Shown: positions 27,300 to 35,968 of the stretch, in pieces
Numbering within the stretch: position 1 is the stretch's first letter
Layout: every line of letters begins with the position of its first letter
Origin: Bog-159 sp963756605
GTDB taxonomy: Bacteria > Acidobacteriota > Terriglobia > Bryobacterales > Bryobacteraceae
Reading direction: 5' to 3'
DNA: 64,000 nt
NCBI GenBank assembly: GCA_963756605.1
Contig: CAVWOT010000039.1
Location: 1 to 64,000, forward strand
Notes under the pieces: generated by a model
The model's input: only the letters and a program-made list of their open reading frames with translations
Database searches by the model: none
What the model was told of the DNA's origin: nothing
Translations under genes and position numbers: made by a program

Positions 27300-28892
27300 T
27301 TAAGCTTGGGCGGCCGCCCAGTTGTGCGGGAGCAGTTCTGCGATGCGATGAATGGGATAGGATGCGATCCGCAACAGCACGTCTTTGAACCAGGCGAACG
27401 GTTCTACCCCGACACGTTGGCAGGAAGCCACGAAGCTCCGCAAGACCGCCGCGGTCTTACCGCCCTGGTCGCTGCCAAAGAAGGTCCAATTGCGACGACC
27501 AACCGCCACACCGCGGATGGATCTTTCGGTGGCATTATTGTCGATTTCCAGGTTCCCATCTTCACAGTAGCGGGTCAGCGCATGCCAATTCTTCAGCGTG
27601 TAACGTACGGCACGGCCCTCCGGACTCTTGGGTAGGACTTCTATCTGGATCGCCTGTAAGTAGTCACGCAACTTATCCAGAACCGGGCGAGACTGGTGTC
27701 GACGCAATCGCAGTCGATCCTCCGGCGTCATCGGTCGGGCCTCCTGCTCCAGGCGGTATAACTGTGCAATGAGCAACAATGCCGGACCCATACGCGGCTG
27801 ATCCGACTCCAGCGCTTTATGCATATAACGCCGAGCATGGGCCCAGCACCCAACCTCGATCAAACCGCGCGCCGGGTCCTTGAAAAAGGCGTCATATCCG
27901 CCGTACGCATCTGCTTGTAAGTAGCCGCGATAGCCTTTGAGAAATGCCTCCGGTCCGGCGCGCTCTCGGGTGGCGGTGTAGTCATAAAGGATCACCGGAT
28001 GCCCTTTGTCCCCACAGTAAGGCCAGATTCGCCCGTTACGCGCGAACGGCAATTTGCTATCTAGCACCTTCACGCTGGTATCGTCAGTTCCGATGACCTT
28101 CGATTGGAACAGCACTTCCTTCGCCGATCCATACAGCGGCTGCAGCAGATCCGCGCATTGGGCCAGCCAACCACCCATGGTTTTGCGCGAGATGTCCACG
28201 CCGTGCCGCTGGAAAATCGTCTCTTGCCGGTTCAGCGGCAGGTGATCCGCATTCTTGGCCACGATCACTTGTGCCAGCAGGCTCGCGCCGGCAGTGCTCT
28301 TTTCAATAGGCTGCGGCGGCTTAGTAGCGGTCTTTACCGTGCAGTCGCAAGCGTATTTCTTGCAGACATCTTCGATCACGGTCAATTGCGCGGGAATGAA
28401 TTCGTAACGCTCACTGGACTCTTCTCCGATGGGCCGCAGGTCTTGTTGACAAGTCGCACAGTGCTTCTCCGCATCCGCCAGATCGTGCACGATGCGTTCG
28501 CGCTTGAGATGCTTGGCCAGAGGCTGTCTGCCACCGGACCTTTTCTGCGGTGCGGCTTCACCGGCGCCAGGGGTGGCGGGATCATCATCATCGGAATCAC
28601 TGGACTTTTCCGTCCCCTCTGATTCCTGCCGGGCCTGCCAGGCGGCTGCGAACAGCGCCAGTTGATCGGCGGAGAGCTGCTCGCTTTTGCGGTTGCGCCG
28701 AGCGTCCAGCAACTCACGTAATAAGGTCTCGATCTTATTTCTTTCGCTACACTCCCGATCCAACTGGGCCATCAGGTCCAGCACCATCTGCTGTAAGACC
28801 TGAGGATCTGCGGGAAGGTGTTTTGGATCGATGCCCACGAGTAAGTAATTAGTGTACTCACTTACTTGCACTCTGCCAAGTGAAAAACGCAC
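27300..28892 (-). CDS. tnpC: IS66 transposase (TnpC)
   Basis: A 530-residue DDE transposase, full length. Residues about 30-75 form the N-terminal coiled coil (LQQMVLDLMAQLDRECSERN). A zinc-binding segment with C-x-x-C follows (KHCATCQQDLRPIGEES). The catalytic core has IGTDDTSVKVLD (first Asp), LQADAYGGYDAFF (second Asp), GCWAHARRYMHKAL and NNATERSIRGVAVGRRNWTFFGS (Glu). The C-terminal domain reads RVGVEPFAWFKDVLLRI. It is third in the element's operon after tnpA and tnpB. Nothing in it is broken. Confidence 0.95.
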   Translation of the reverse strand: MRFSLGRVQVSEYTNYLLVGIDPKHLPADPQVLQQMVLDLMAQLDRECSERNKIETLLRELLDARRNRKSEQLSADQLALFAAAWQARQESEGTEKSSDSDDDDPATPGAGEAAPQKRSGGRQPLAKHLKRERIVHDLADAEKHCATCQQDLRPIGEESSERYEFIPAQLTVIEDVCKKYACDCTVKTATKPPQPIEKSTAGASLLAQVIVAKNADHLPLNRQETIFQRHGVDISRKTMGGWLAQCADLLQPLYGSAKEVLFQSKVIGTDDTSVKVLDSKLPFARNGRIWPYCGDKGHPVILYDYTATRERAGPEAFLKGYRGYLQADAYGGYDAFFKDPARGLIEVGCWAHARRYMHKALESDQPRMGPALLLIAQLYRLEQEARPMTPEDRLRLRRHQSRPVLDKLRDYLQAIQIEVLPKSPEGRAVRYTLKNWHALTRYCEDGNLEIDNNATERSIRGVAVGRRNWTFFGSDQGGKTAAVLRSFVASCQRVGVEPFAWFKDVLLRIASYPIHRIAELLPHNWAAAQA

Positions 28893-28905
28893 ATAACTCA
28901 GCTTT

Positions 28906-29262
28906 TTATGTGGCGCGTCGATAACGCTTGCGTGCGGTGGCTTGCTGCAGGTAGATCCCGCTCAACAGGGCGCCTAATTCTTGTACCGTGATCTCCTTCC
29001 GGTGCTCCTGGTCGTCCTCACCCAACGGCATGACGTAGGTGCCTTCCTCCAGACGCTTGCTCCACACCGCGAATCCATCCCGGTCCCAATACAGAATCTT
29101 CACCCGGTCGCGCCGCCGGCTGGCGAACACGAACAGGTGTCCGGCGAACGCATCCAACTCCAGGTGTTCCCGCACCAAGGCGTGCAGCCCGTCGAAGCTC
29201 TTGCGCATATCGCAGGCCGTCAGGCACACATACACCCGCACGCTGGCCGGTAAGTGGATCAT
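28906..29262 (-). CDS. tnpB: IS66 Orf2 accessory protein (TnpB)
   Basis: A 118-residue IS66 Orf2 protein, essential for transposition in related elements but of unknown mechanism. The signature is intact: VRVYVCLTACDMRKSFDGLHALV, GHLFVFASRRRDRVKILYWDRDGFAVWSKRLEEG. It overlaps the end of tnpA by 4 bases and lies 13 bases before tnpC, so the three are one translational unit. Confidence 0.95.
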   Translation of the reverse strand: MIHLPASVRVYVCLTACDMRKSFDGLHALVREHLELDAFAGHLFVFASRRRDRVKILYWDRDGFAVWSKRLEEGTYVMPLGEDDQEHRKEITVQELGALLSGIYLQQATARKRYRRAT

Positions 29263-29585
29263 GCGCGCAGGGCTTCCAGCACTGCCCGCAGGGTCGTGAC
29301 ATCCACCCCCGTGCCGATGCGCAGCCGCTCGCCCGATACCAGCATCAGCTCCAGTTCCGCCTTCGCCGCAGCCGCCGACAGCGTTGCGCCTCTCTCGACT
29401 AAAGCAAAACGCACCGGCTCCTGTCGGCTTCGGAGCCGCTTGCGCCAGTAGTAAAACTGATTCTCTGCAAAACGTCGTTCGCTGCAGAACTTCTTCACGG
29501 AAATCCCGCTACGCTCTTGCTCGGCTATTCGTTCCCGCCACAGATCATCTTTGGAAGCGGCCTTCTCGCCGATGGTATCGCTCAT
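29259..29585 (-). CDS. tnpA: IS66 Orf1 accessory protein (TnpA)
   Basis: A 108-residue protein with a helix-turn-helix front: WRERIAEQERSGISVKKFCSERRFAENQFYYWRKRLR, typical of IS66 Orf1/IS3-like TnpA. The second half (LELMLVSGERLRIGTGVDVTTLRAVLEALR) is the usual C-terminal strand and helix. The ATG at 29585 (MSDTIGEKAAS) is preferred to one 36 bases upstream whose extra residues are unlike the family. It is the first gene of the element's operon. Confidence 0.9.
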   Translation of the reverse strand: MSDTIGEKAASKDDLWRERIAEQERSGISVKKFCSERRFAENQFYYWRKRLRSRQEPVRFALVERGATLSAAAAKAELELMLVSGERLRIGTGVDVTTLRAVLEALRA

Positions 29586-29848
29586 GAAACAACTATGCGG
29601 CCCTAGCCAGCCCATTGGCAAGAGGGGTTTATCGGACGCTTACGGATTTCAGCCTGCAAGTTGGTCCGGGTATTCTCGGTCTGCTCGGGCCCAATGGGGC
29701 GGGGAAGTCCACTCTGATGCGCATCCTGGCGACGATTACCAAGGCCACCAGCGGGACGGTCACTTGGAACGGCGTCGACACGGCTCGTTCGCCCGACGCT
29801 TTGCGTACAGTCCTGGGCTACCTGCCACAGGATTTTGGTGTTTATCCG

Positions 29849-30152
29849 TGTGGGTAGAGAGAATCACGATGCGCGCACTGGCCAACTCCGAAAGCAGGTT
29901 ACGAAAGCGCACCCGTTCCTCGGGGTCAAGGCCGGCGGTGGGCTCGTCGACGATCAAGAGTTCTGGATCGTTCAGCAGCGCCTGGGCGATGCCGACGCGC
30001 TGTTTCATGCCGCCCGAGTAGCCGCCCAGCGGGCGCTTCTGCACATCCACCAGGTTGACGACCTCGAGTAGTTCGTCGATGCGCCTCCGCGCCGACTGGC
30101 TGTCGAGGCCTTTTGCGGCCGCGAGATACTCCAGAAACTCAACCGCGTTCAG
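29849..30152. other. 304-bp inverted segment inside the ABC ATPase gene
   Basis: Codons for the ABC signature and Walker B read only on the minus strand, while the parts before and after read on the plus strand. The length is about 101 codons plus one base. The two breakpoints share only a weak inverted similarity (ATCCGTGT against ATCCACGT), so I see no long inverted repeat or recombinase site. Confidence 0.88.
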
Positions 30153-30461
30153 ATCGTTTCCGACGTGGATGCCTGCGCAACCAGCATCGCGCTGATCTCC
30201 GAAGGCCGTCTGGTGATCCATGACGCGCCCGAAGCCCTGCTGCGCGCGGTCGAAGGCCATGTGTGGCAGTGGGTGATTCCGAGCGCGGAACTGCCCGCCG
30301 TCCGCCAGCACTACCCCACCAGCAGCGCCATTCATCGCAGCGACGGCGTGCACGTCCGCCTGGTGTCCGGTGCTTCGCCGGGCGCGGGTGCCGTCGAAGC
30401 TTTGCCCACGCTGGAGGATGCCTATCTCCATTGGGTCTCGCGCGGCCGAAGGGCCACGGCA

Positions 30462-31106
30462 TGAAAACTCTGCGGGTCCTCTACCATCTGGCGAGAGCCG
30501 ACTTTCTGGAGCGCGTGCGGCGCTACAGCTTTCTGATCACACTCGGACTCACCTCGTATTTTTGTTATATCTGCCTGCCTCCGAATCACGCCAGCTACGT
30601 CACCATGCCGATGGGAGGCCATCGCGGCATTCTTTCTGGTCGGAGCATGGATCTGGCCGATCCTGGTCTGGTCGGCCATGGGGACTCGCGAAGCATGTCA
30701 GCGGACCGCGCAGTTAGTCTTCTCCATTGCGCACCCCTTGCGCCGCCAGTTGGCAGCGTGCTGGCTGGCTGGAGTGGTGATCGCCGTCCTTACAGGCCTG
30801 GGACCCGCTCTACGCCTGGTCCTCGCGGGTGACATGGCTGGTCTCGGCGCTTGGACTGTGGGCGCGCTGTTCATTCCTACGCTCGCCCTGGCGCTCGGAG
30901 TGTGGAGCGGCAGCAGTAAGCTCTTTGAAGTCGTATACACGCTGCTCTGGTACGTCGGACCGGCGAACCAGTTTGTGGCGCTTGATTACATGGGCGCCAC
31001 ACACCTGTCGTCACCGTCGCGCACACCGCTGGTCTTCCTGATGTGTACCCTTATCCTGGGCGCCTTGGCCCTCGCCGGACGAAAACGCCAGATCCAATCG
31101 TACTGA
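30462..31106 (+). pseudogene. ABC permease gene with a large internal deletion
   Basis: The ATG at 30462 overlaps the ATPase stop. The first 50 codons give a normal start (RVLYHLARADFLERVRRYSFLITLGLT, then NHASYVTMPMGGHRGI). The sequence then jumps to another frame with FFLVGAWIWPILVWSAMGTREA, and continues with membrane helices to the stop at 31106 (LAACWLAGVVIAVLTGLGPALRL, LIPTLALALGVWSGSSK-like sequence, LVFLMCTLILGALALAGRK). Related permeases are about 500-550 residues, so several hundred codons are missing and the junction is out of frame. GGCATT at the junction may be the microhomology used. Confidence 0.8.
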
Positions 31107-31126
31107 GCCTGACCTCAGGGCCTGAC

Positions 31127-34100
31127 TCAAAAATACAGCTTCAGCGCGAACTGCAAAATCCGCGGATCGAACGCCGCTTGCACTTGCCCGAACGCCGACG
31201 AACTCAGATTCGTGTTCATGGTGGCATAGCTCTGCACGGTCCCGGCCGGCGAAATCCCTCCCACGAAATTCGCGTGGTTGATAATATTGAACGCCTCCGC
31301 GCGCGCTTCGAGGCGGAACCGTTCTGTAATTCCGAAAATCCTGCTGAGTGCCACGTCCACGTTCACCGTGCCGGGGCCGCGCAGCGCGTTCCGCCCCACG
31401 TCGCCGAACGTACCGGTCGGATTCGGCACAAACGCCGACGGATTGATCCACTGCACGCACGGCGCGGATTTGCAGCTCTGCGCGGCGGGATACGCATCCG
31501 CCAGTACTTGATTGGGCCGGTCGTTGTTGAGGTCGGTGAGCGAATCGTCGTGGCCCGTGGTCACGTTCAACGGCTGGCCGCTGGAGGCATGAAACAGCGG
31601 CGCCAACTGCCAGTTGCTCAGCAGGCGGCGGACCCAAGGGCTGCCGCTCGTCCAGGAACTCAGCCCCACCAGCGACGCGTTGAAATTGTTGCGTGTATCG
31701 AAGATACACGGACCCCAGTCGGCATGCCGGTCGAAAGGCTGCGAATTCGCCGGTGTGGCCAGCGCCGCGCCAAAATCGTAGTCGGACAGACAGTAAGAGT
31801 CCGTGTAATTGGCATTAAAGGTGAAGTTATGGGCCAGCCGATGCTGTATCGATAAGAGCATCGCTTCATAATGAGCTACCGCCCCATCGTCCATGGTGTC
31901 GATGCTCGAATAGTACTTGCCCAAAGCCGAGTTCGACAAGTACAATAGCCGGCGCTCATTGGTGTTCGACGTAGTGGAACAGGTCGTGTACGAGATACCC
32001 GCAATCGTGCAAGCGCCTGTACCCATATACTGGGCTGGGTCGATTTCATGAGTGATCCAGATGTGCGTGGTCTCATTCCCCAGGTAGCTCGCCGACGCCA
32101 GCCAGCCGCCCTTCAATTGCCGCTGATAGGTGACGTTCCATTGCGCCACGTAAGTCGGCTTTGGATTGAGGGGCATGTTTACATAAGTGCCTTCCGTCGG
32201 GAAAAAGAGATGTCCGGGTTGCTGCGGAAACGGATTCCCTCCCGCGTATCCCGCCCACGGGTTGGAGAGCGTTCCGGTCGACCCGACGTCGATGTCGTTG
32301 CCGAAGGGCGGATTGGTGGTTTCGCGTTCGTTGAACCAGGTTTCGGTCGAATCATACAGGATCGCTCCGCCGGCGCGCAGTGTGTCGCGGCCGTCGGCGT
32401 GGGGGCTCCAGACCAGGCCCACGCGCGGCGCGAAGTTCGCCAGGTGCCCGTTCCACATCGCGGACGGAATGCCCGGATCGCCCTTGAAGAACAGTCCGGC
32501 GGGCGCCGTGGGATGTACCGTGCTGACCTGCCCCGCGTAGAAGGCGGCCTCGTTGAATGAATCGCCGCGCCCGTATTTGTCCGGGTCGGGGAAAGTGGGT
32601 TCCCACCGCAGGCCATAATTGAAGGTGAAGCGCGGCGAGACTTTGAAGCTATCCTGCGCATAGAAACTCATCACCCATTGCCGCAAGTCATCCGGCGTCG
32701 GATTGGTCTGCTGAAAGTCGCTCATTGTGCCGATCATGAAGTCTGCCAGCGGGCTGCCAGTGAAAGAGCCGTTGAACGTGAACGTTCCATTCTCGTCGAA
32801 GCCCGAGATCGTATTGTTCTGCACGCGGATGAGGTTGAACCCCGCGGCGATCTGATGCCGCCCGCGCACCACATCCACGTCGTCGGCCACCTGGTAGCTG
32901 TTCACGTCGAAATGTCCGGGCGCGCACGTGCCGCAGAAGGTGCTGAACTCGCCGTTGATGGTCAGCAGCAGGAAGTTAGGCACCGCGCTGTACATGTCCG
33001 ATCCCAGCATGGTCGGACTGATCGGAGTGTCGGTTGGTCCACGATTGTCGCGCACCCGGTTGAAAGTCAGATGAAACGAATTCAATACTGTCGGACTGAA
33101 TGTGTAAGTGTCTCCTACGGTAGCCGACTGGGCACGCTCTAAATTGCCCGGCGCCGTGGTCGTCAACAGATTGACGCCGTTGAAAGTCGGCGGATTGCTG
33201 TAATCGTCGAATAAGTAGCGGGCGTACACGGTTTGCTTCGCGCTTTGTATCCAATCTACGCGCCCGACCAACTGATCTTCGTCGCCTGTCACCGGAATAC
33301 CGTAAGTCACCTTGCCGCAATCGCTGGCCGAACTGACCGGCAGATATTTGGATGCGATGGCCTGCGCCACCGGATTGAGGTCCGCCTGGGGAATGATATT
33401 GCCGGGATACGGCGCCCCGGTGGCGGGATCTTTCAGCGTCAGCGCCTTGCCGCTCGATTGACACCCCGCCGATACCAGCGTGCTGAAATCTCCAGTGAGC
33501 GAGGCCGCCGTGGGAATATATGCGATCGACTGCGGCGGATTCGACCGGTTGCGCGTGCCTTCATATCCGCCGAAGAAAAAAAGCTTGTCCGTAATGATCT
33601 TGCCGCCCGCCGTCCCGCCGAATTGGTTCCGCTTCAGGCTATCGTGCACGTGGGCGAAGAAATTGCGCGCATCCAGATCGCCGTTCCGGATGTATTCAAA
33701 AAGATCGCCATGGAATGCATTCGACCCCGACTTGGTCACCGCGTTTACGGTGGCACCCGGATGCGTGCCGAAGCGGGACGAGACCGCGCTGGTATCCACG
33801 CTGAATTCCTGCAGCGCGTCCGGAAACGGAAACGGCATGTTCACGTTGGACATGGCGTCGGTGTTGTCGCCCCCGTCCAGCAGGTACGCGGTGCCATTGC
33901 CCTGTCCGCCGGCCACCGAAATGCGCGTGGAACTCCAGAAGGTCTTACTGCCGGTGTCCCCGGCATCGCCATAAGACGCCGCGCCCAAAGTCAGAATCAA
34001 CTGGGTGGCCTGGCGCCCGTCGAGTGGCAGTTCGTTGATGCGCGTCTGATCCACCACGGACGAGATGGAATTCTCCTTTGTCTCGACCAGGTTGGTGTTG

Positions 34101-34471
34101 GCCACCACTTCGACCGTCTCGTTTACGGTGCCGACCTCCATGCGCACATTGATCTCGACATTGTTGTCCACCTGCAGCACCAGTCCGGACTCCACGTGGC
34201 TCCGGAACCCGTTGGCCCGCACCTCCAAGCGGTAAGGACCCACCGGCAGCTCGGGTAGCGCATAGTTGCCCAGAACATCGGTTACCGTCGAACGCACGAT
34301 CTGTTTATCCGTCTCTCTAACTGAGACGACCGCGCCCGCTATGGCACTGCCGCTGGGGTCTGTGACCGTGCCGCTAACCGACGCGACGGCCACTGTTTGC
34401 GCACGCGCCGGCGGCGCGCACAGATACCAGAGAATACATACAGACAAAACTGTCAGTGTCGACTTGGACAT
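31127..34471 (-). CDS. Oar-like TonB-dependent outer membrane receptor
   Basis: A 1114-residue outer membrane protein. Signal peptide residues 1-25 end ARAQ. A carboxypeptidase-regulatory-like domain (residues 30-115) reads GTVTDPSGSAIAGAVVSVRETDKQ and NYALPELPVGPYRLEVRANGF. The plug domain has INELPLDGRQATQLILTL, VAGGQGNGTAYLLDGGDN and FGTHPGATVNAVTKSGSNAFHGDLFEYIRNGDLDARNFF. The rest is a beta-barrel ending in ILQFALKLYF, the aromatic C-terminal signal for the Bam complex. No TonB box or partner substrate protein can be assigned; in acidobacteria these receptors are very numerous and thought to import glycans or other large nutrients. GGGAGG lies 9-10 bases before the ATG. It is convergent with the broken permease. 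Confidence 0.92.
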   Translation of the reverse strand: MSKSTLTVLSVCILWYLCAPPARAQTVAVASVSGTVTDPSGSAIAGAVVSVRETDKQIVRSTVTDVLGNYALPELPVGPYRLEVRANGFRSHVESGLVLQVDNNVEINVRMEVGTVNETVEVVANTNLVETKENSISSVVDQTRINELPLDGRQATQLILTLGAASYGDAGDTGSKTFWSSTRISVAGGQGNGTAYLLDGGDNTDAMSNVNMPFPFPDALQEFSVDTSAVSSRFGTHPGATVNAVTKSGSNAFHGDLFEYIRNGDLDARNFFAHVHDSLKRNQFGGTAGGKIITDKLFFFGGYEGTRNRSNPPQSIAYIPTAASLTGDFSTLVSAGCQSSGKALTLKDPATGAPYPGNIIPQADLNPVAQAIASKYLPVSSASDCGKVTYGIPVTGDEDQLVGRVDWIQSAKQTVYARYLFDDYSNPPTFNGVNLLTTTAPGNLERAQSATVGDTYTFSPTVLNSFHLTFNRVRDNRGPTDTPISPTMLGSDMYSAVPNFLLLTINGEFSTFCGTCAPGHFDVNSYQVADDVDVVRGRHQIAAGFNLIRVQNNTISGFDENGTFTFNGSFTGSPLADFMIGTMSDFQQTNPTPDDLRQWVMSFYAQDSFKVSPRFTFNYGLRWEPTFPDPDKYGRGDSFNEAAFYAGQVSTVHPTAPAGLFFKGDPGIPSAMWNGHLANFAPRVGLVWSPHADGRDTLRAGGAILYDSTETWFNERETTNPPFGNDIDVGSTGTLSNPWAGYAGGNPFPQQPGHLFFPTEGTYVNMPLNPKPTYVAQWNVTYQRQLKGGWLASASYLGNETTHIWITHEIDPAQYMGTGACTIAGISYTTCSTTSNTNERRLLYLSNSALGKYYSSIDTMDDGAVAHYEAMLLSIQHRLAHNFTFNANYTDSYCLSDYDFGAALATPANSQPFDRHADWGPCIFDTRNNFNASLVGLSSWTSGSPWVRRLLSNWQLAPLFHASSGQPLNVTTGHDDSLTDLNNDRPNQVLADAYPAAQSCKSAPCVQWINPSAFVPNPTGTFGDVGRNALRGPGTVNVDVALSRIFGITERFRLEARAEAFNIINHANFVGGISPAGTVQSYATMNTNLSSSAFGQVQAAFDPRILQFALKLYF

Positions 34472-34634
34472 CCGTGTGCCTCCCTCTAAAGGCCCCTTTT
34501 TTGCCGGGCAGAGCGCCCCCTGACGCCCGGTGAGTGCCTGCGAGATAAGATACTCAAAACCGCAAGGGTCTGTCCAATAGATTAATTAGCTGAGATCGAT
34601 CGATAAAAGCGATTAGTGCGTAACCGCTCATGCG

Positions 34635-34667
34635 GCGGGGCTGAAGCCCCGCGCCGGCTAAAGCCCA
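34635..34667. repeat. Palindrome pair, T-GA-A type
   Basis: GCGGGGCT-GA-AGCCCCGC (34635-34652) abuts GCCGGCT-AA-AGCCC. A near-identical copy is at 37441-37475. The design, two neighbouring hairpins with a two-base centre between T and A, is the same as in the T-CC-A elements. Confidence 0.75.
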
Positions 34668-34710
34668 TTGCCACTTGCTTATCCCAATATTGGGAATGCT
34701 GCACAATTGG

Positions 34711-34833
34711 TGGGGCGGACCTCCAGGTCTGCGCGGGTCCTCCAGGACCCGCCCTTCGCGCCTGGAATCAGCCGTTCCAAAACGCGAACAGGCCGACGTG
34801 GACGTCGGCCGCAGGACTGGAGTCCTGCCCCAC
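34711..34833. repeat. Modular palindrome, full unit with four hairpins
   Basis: Outer inverted ends TGGGG and CCCCA enclose two pairs. The left pair has T-CC-A centres: GCGGACCT-CC-AGGTCTGC (34715-34732) and GCGGGTCCT-CC-AGGACCCGC (34733-34752). The right pair has T-GG-A centres: GGCCGACGT-GG-ACGTCGGCC (34791-34810) and GCAGGACT-GG-AGTCCTGC (34811-34828). A 38-base spacer lies between. Within each pair the hairpins abut without a gap. Stem sequences differ but each is self-complementary. Confidence 0.85.
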
Positions 34834-34913
34834 AATTTATGCTGGTGTTCGGTCGCGCAAGAAAACCAAGCGGCATTGAGCTAAAGCCCGCCCTGCCAAA
34901 AAGCCGCGCACAA

Positions 34914-35822
34914 CTAAGTGACATTGCGGCGCTTCAGGTCGCCCAGCGCCGCCAGCAGCGCGGCTGCCAGTTCGCGGATGGCCTGCGGCAGATTCGCGGC
35001 GTCGGCCGACACCAGCCGCAGTTCCCGCGTCAAGGGCTTCCCTCTTACCCGCAGCACGCGCAACGGACTATCGGGCGGCTCGTGCTCCACCGCGCACAAT
35101 GGCATGATCGAGGCTCCCAGGCCCACCCGCACCAGGCTCTTGATGGCCTCGTTATTCTCCACTTCCATGGTTATTCGCGGCGTCACCCCTAAGCTTTCGA
35201 AGTAGCGGTCGATCACGTTCTGCATGGCGGTGTGCTTCTCATAAAGGATGAAACGCAACGAGGCCAGATCCTTCGCATCGACCGTCTTCTGGCGTGCCAG
35301 CGGATGTTCCCGGTTCGCCACGATGATCATTTCCTCGCGGCCGAGCGGCGTGGCCGTCAGACCGGGTTGCGGAGTCGTGCGCATGACTACCGCCAGGTCC
35401 AGGTGCTGCGACCGTAAGGCGTCCAGCAGGAACTCCGTGGTGCCCGCCAGCACGATCAGCTCGATATCCGGAAACCGACGCGAGTAGTCGCTCAAAACGT
35501 GCGGTAGCCGGTAGGTGAGCGTGGTGGGCCCCACGCCCAGGCGCACGGTGCCGCGCTTTAATGCGTTCATCTCCCGCACGGCCATCTCGGCGTTCTTAAG
35601 ATCGCGGAAAATGGTTTCGGAATATTGCAGCAGCACGCGCCCGGCTTCGGTGACCATCACGCGCTTCCCGACACGCAAGAATAGCGCACACCCCAACTCT
35701 TCTTCCAGCATCTTGATGTGCTGGCTCACGGTGGATTGCGAGAGGTGCAATTGCTCGCTGGCGCGCGTGAAGCCGCCGCTTTTTACCGCCGCCTGGAATA
35801 CGCGAAGCTGATGCAGATCCAT
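34914..35822 (-). CDS. LysR-family transcriptional regulator
   Basis: A 302-residue LysR regulator. Winged helix residues 1-60: MDLHQLRVFQAAVKSGGFTRASEQLHLSQSTVSQHIKMLEEELG, then LFLRVGKRVMVTEAGRVLLQYSETI. The effector domain contains GTVRLGVGPTTLTYRLPHVLSDYSRRFPDIELIVLAG, LDLAVVMRTTP and VRVGLGASIMPLCAVE. The ATG at 35822 starts the family's normal N-terminus; the longer frame runs into the palindrome element at 35921. The target is unclear, because both neighbours are a repeat region and a broken gene. It resembles the CysB/CbbR-like general class rather than a named regulator. Confidence 0.92.
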   Translation of the reverse strand: MDLHQLRVFQAAVKSGGFTRASEQLHLSQSTVSQHIKMLEEELGCALFLRVGKRVMVTEAGRVLLQYSETIFRDLKNAEMAVREMNALKRGTVRLGVGPTTLTYRLPHVLSDYSRRFPDIELIVLAGTTEFLLDALRSQHLDLAVVMRTTPQPGLTATPLGREEMIIVANREHPLARQKTVDAKDLASLRFILYEKHTAMQNVIDRYFESLGVTPRITMEVENNEAIKSLVRVGLGASIMPLCAVEHEPPDSPLRVLRVRGKPLTRELRLVSADAANLPQAIRELAAALLAALGDLKRRNVT

Positions 35823-35920
35823 AGCTAATTGTGGGGCAGGCTCTCGGGGGTACCCTCTGAGCCTCGATCGACCACAATTATTGTAAGTTAGCGGCGGTTG
35901 GCGAATCCTCGATGACAATA

Positions 35921-35966
35921 GGTGCGGGTCCTGGAGGACCCGCGCAGATCTGGAGGTCTGCCCCAC
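35921..35966. repeat. Modular palindrome, half unit, reverse orientation
   Basis: GCGGGTCCT-GG-AGGACCCGC (35924-35943) abuts GCAGATCT-GG-AGGTCTGC (35944-35961), followed by CCCAC. Read in reverse complement it has the same first boundary and nearly the same two hairpins as the left half of the element at 34711. Confidence 0.85.
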
Positions 35967-35968
35967 CG

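Larger units (their letters stand above)
27244..29643 (-). mobile_element. Complete IS66-family insertion sequence, 2400 bp
   Basis: The ends are GTAAGCGGCTGAGAA (left) and, read inward from the right, GTAAGCGTCCGATAA: 12 of 15 bases agree. GGATTTC flanks both sides (27237-27243 and 29644-29650), a 7-base duplication; IS66 elements usually give 8, and the eighth base here differs. It carries the three genes expected, tnpA, tnpB and tnpC, all on the minus strand and all open, so it may still be mobile. Joining the flanks at GGATTTC restores the ABC ATPase frame exactly. Confidence 0.93.
27178..30464 (+). pseudogene. ABC transporter ATPase gene, split by IS66 and internally inverted
   Basis: The start (GTG at 27178, VELVIEGVNKVYRGKTRALRDF) is cut at 27243 by an IS66 element. 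Coding resumes at 29651 with SLQVGPGILGLLGPNGAGKSTLM (Walker A) up to LGYLPQDFGVYP at 29848. The next ~101 codons are on the other strand between 29849 and 30152: LNAVEFLEYLAAAKG, LGGYSGGMKQRVGIAQ (ABC signature) and LLIVDEPTAGLDP (Walker B) to VILSTH. From 30153 the plus strand resumes in frame (IVSDVDACATSIALISEGRL) to the stop at 30464, which overlaps the permease start. Removing the insertion and flipping the segment rebuilds a normal ATPase of about 290 residues. As it stands it cannot work. Similar ATPases serve GntR-controlled efflux or lantibiotic-type exporters. Confidence 0.9.

Noticed and set aside
29849..30152. Phase-variable invertible switch
   Set aside because: No long inverted repeats and no recombinase gene are adjacent (only IS66). 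Kept as a finding to check in reads, not claimed as a switch.
33233..34258. A 341-codon plus-strand ORF
   Set aside because: It is the antisense frame of the TonB receptor's plug and front domains.
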